Assembly: GCF_014204545.1 (NCBI RefSeq)
Contig: NZ_JACHLJ010000001.1
Span: forward strand, 1-64,000
DNA from: Brevundimonas vesicularis
GTDB taxonomy: Bacteria; Pseudomonadota; Alphaproteobacteria; Caulobacterales; Caulobacteraceae
DNA: 64,000 bases
Reading direction: 5' to 3'
A model generated the notes under the pieces. It ran no database searches, was not told where the DNA came from, and saw only the letters and a list, made by a program, of their open reading frames with translations. Made by a program: the position numbers and the translations under genes. Below, one piece after another: positions 63,939 to 64,000 of this stretch. The number at the start of each line of letters is the position of its first letter. Position 1 is the first letter of the stretch.

Positions 63939-64000
63939 CGGTCGTTCCTCCCGCGCCTTGCGCGCTTGTGCGATCAGGAAGAGGAGGCTGGTAACCGGTG

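Overview
The window looks like a chromosomal piece of a high-GC alphaproteobacterium of the Caulobacterales, most likely Brevundimonas or a close relative. This is inferred from the 5S and tRNA sequences, the gene families and the G+C-rich coding; no database was searched. It opens in the 3' end of a 23S rRNA gene, followed by 5S rRNA, an initiator tRNA (fMet) and a strong terminator.

Region 1 (0.7-12.4 kb). Directly behind tRNA-fMet lies a decayed serine recombinase pointing at the tRNA. Then comes a tightly overlapping cellulose operon (bcsR-like, bcsQ, bcsA, bcsB, bcsC, bcsD, bcsZ). About 0.5 kb past the operon a 12-bp copy of the tRNA 3' end recurs, again followed by a terminator-like hairpin and what looks like a second recombinase C-terminal remnant. 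I read this as an old tRNA-targeted island that carried or bracketed the cellulose operon.

Region 2 (12.7-29.6 kb). A MASE1-PAS-PAS hybrid histidine kinase with REC and Hpt domains is followed by a one-domain response regulator. Next is a minus-strand chaperone-usher pilus operon (pilin-like subunit, chaperone, usher, tip-like protein) flanked by two LuxR-type regulators with unusual sensor halves. An ECF sigma factor, a FecR-type anti-sigma factor, a TonB receptor with an STN domain and a pectin methylesterase form a surface-signalling and nutrient-uptake unit.

Region 3 (30.0-43.6 kb). Seven almost continuously overlapping genes encode four glycosyltransferases, an acyl-CoA dehydrogenase-like protein, a PIG-L deacetylase and a NodS-like methyltransferase. 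They look like an uncharacterised glycoconjugate pathway and are the best candidate for a new system. A frameshifted Mfd-family helicase follows, then a cassette of an alpha/beta hydrolase fused to a GMC-dehydrogenase small subunit, a GMC oxidoreductase and an SDR.

Region 4 (43.6-54.5 kb, mostly minus strand). A three-gene SDR / GH15 glucoamylase-like / SDR operon is followed by a second ECF sigma / FecR / STN-TonB receptor set. A GINT1-like beta-propeller protein, a glycosyltransferase and a divergently oriented methyltransferase come next.

Region 5 (54.6-64 kb). This part is more housekeeping in character: a TonB receptor without a visible signal peptide, an AlaC-type aminotransferase, a DUF808 membrane protein, a PafA/SPAP-type alkaline phosphatase, pyruvate kinase, a Gfo/Idh/MocA oxidoreductase and a small lipoprotein. 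No CRISPR array, intact insertion sequence or prophage was seen.
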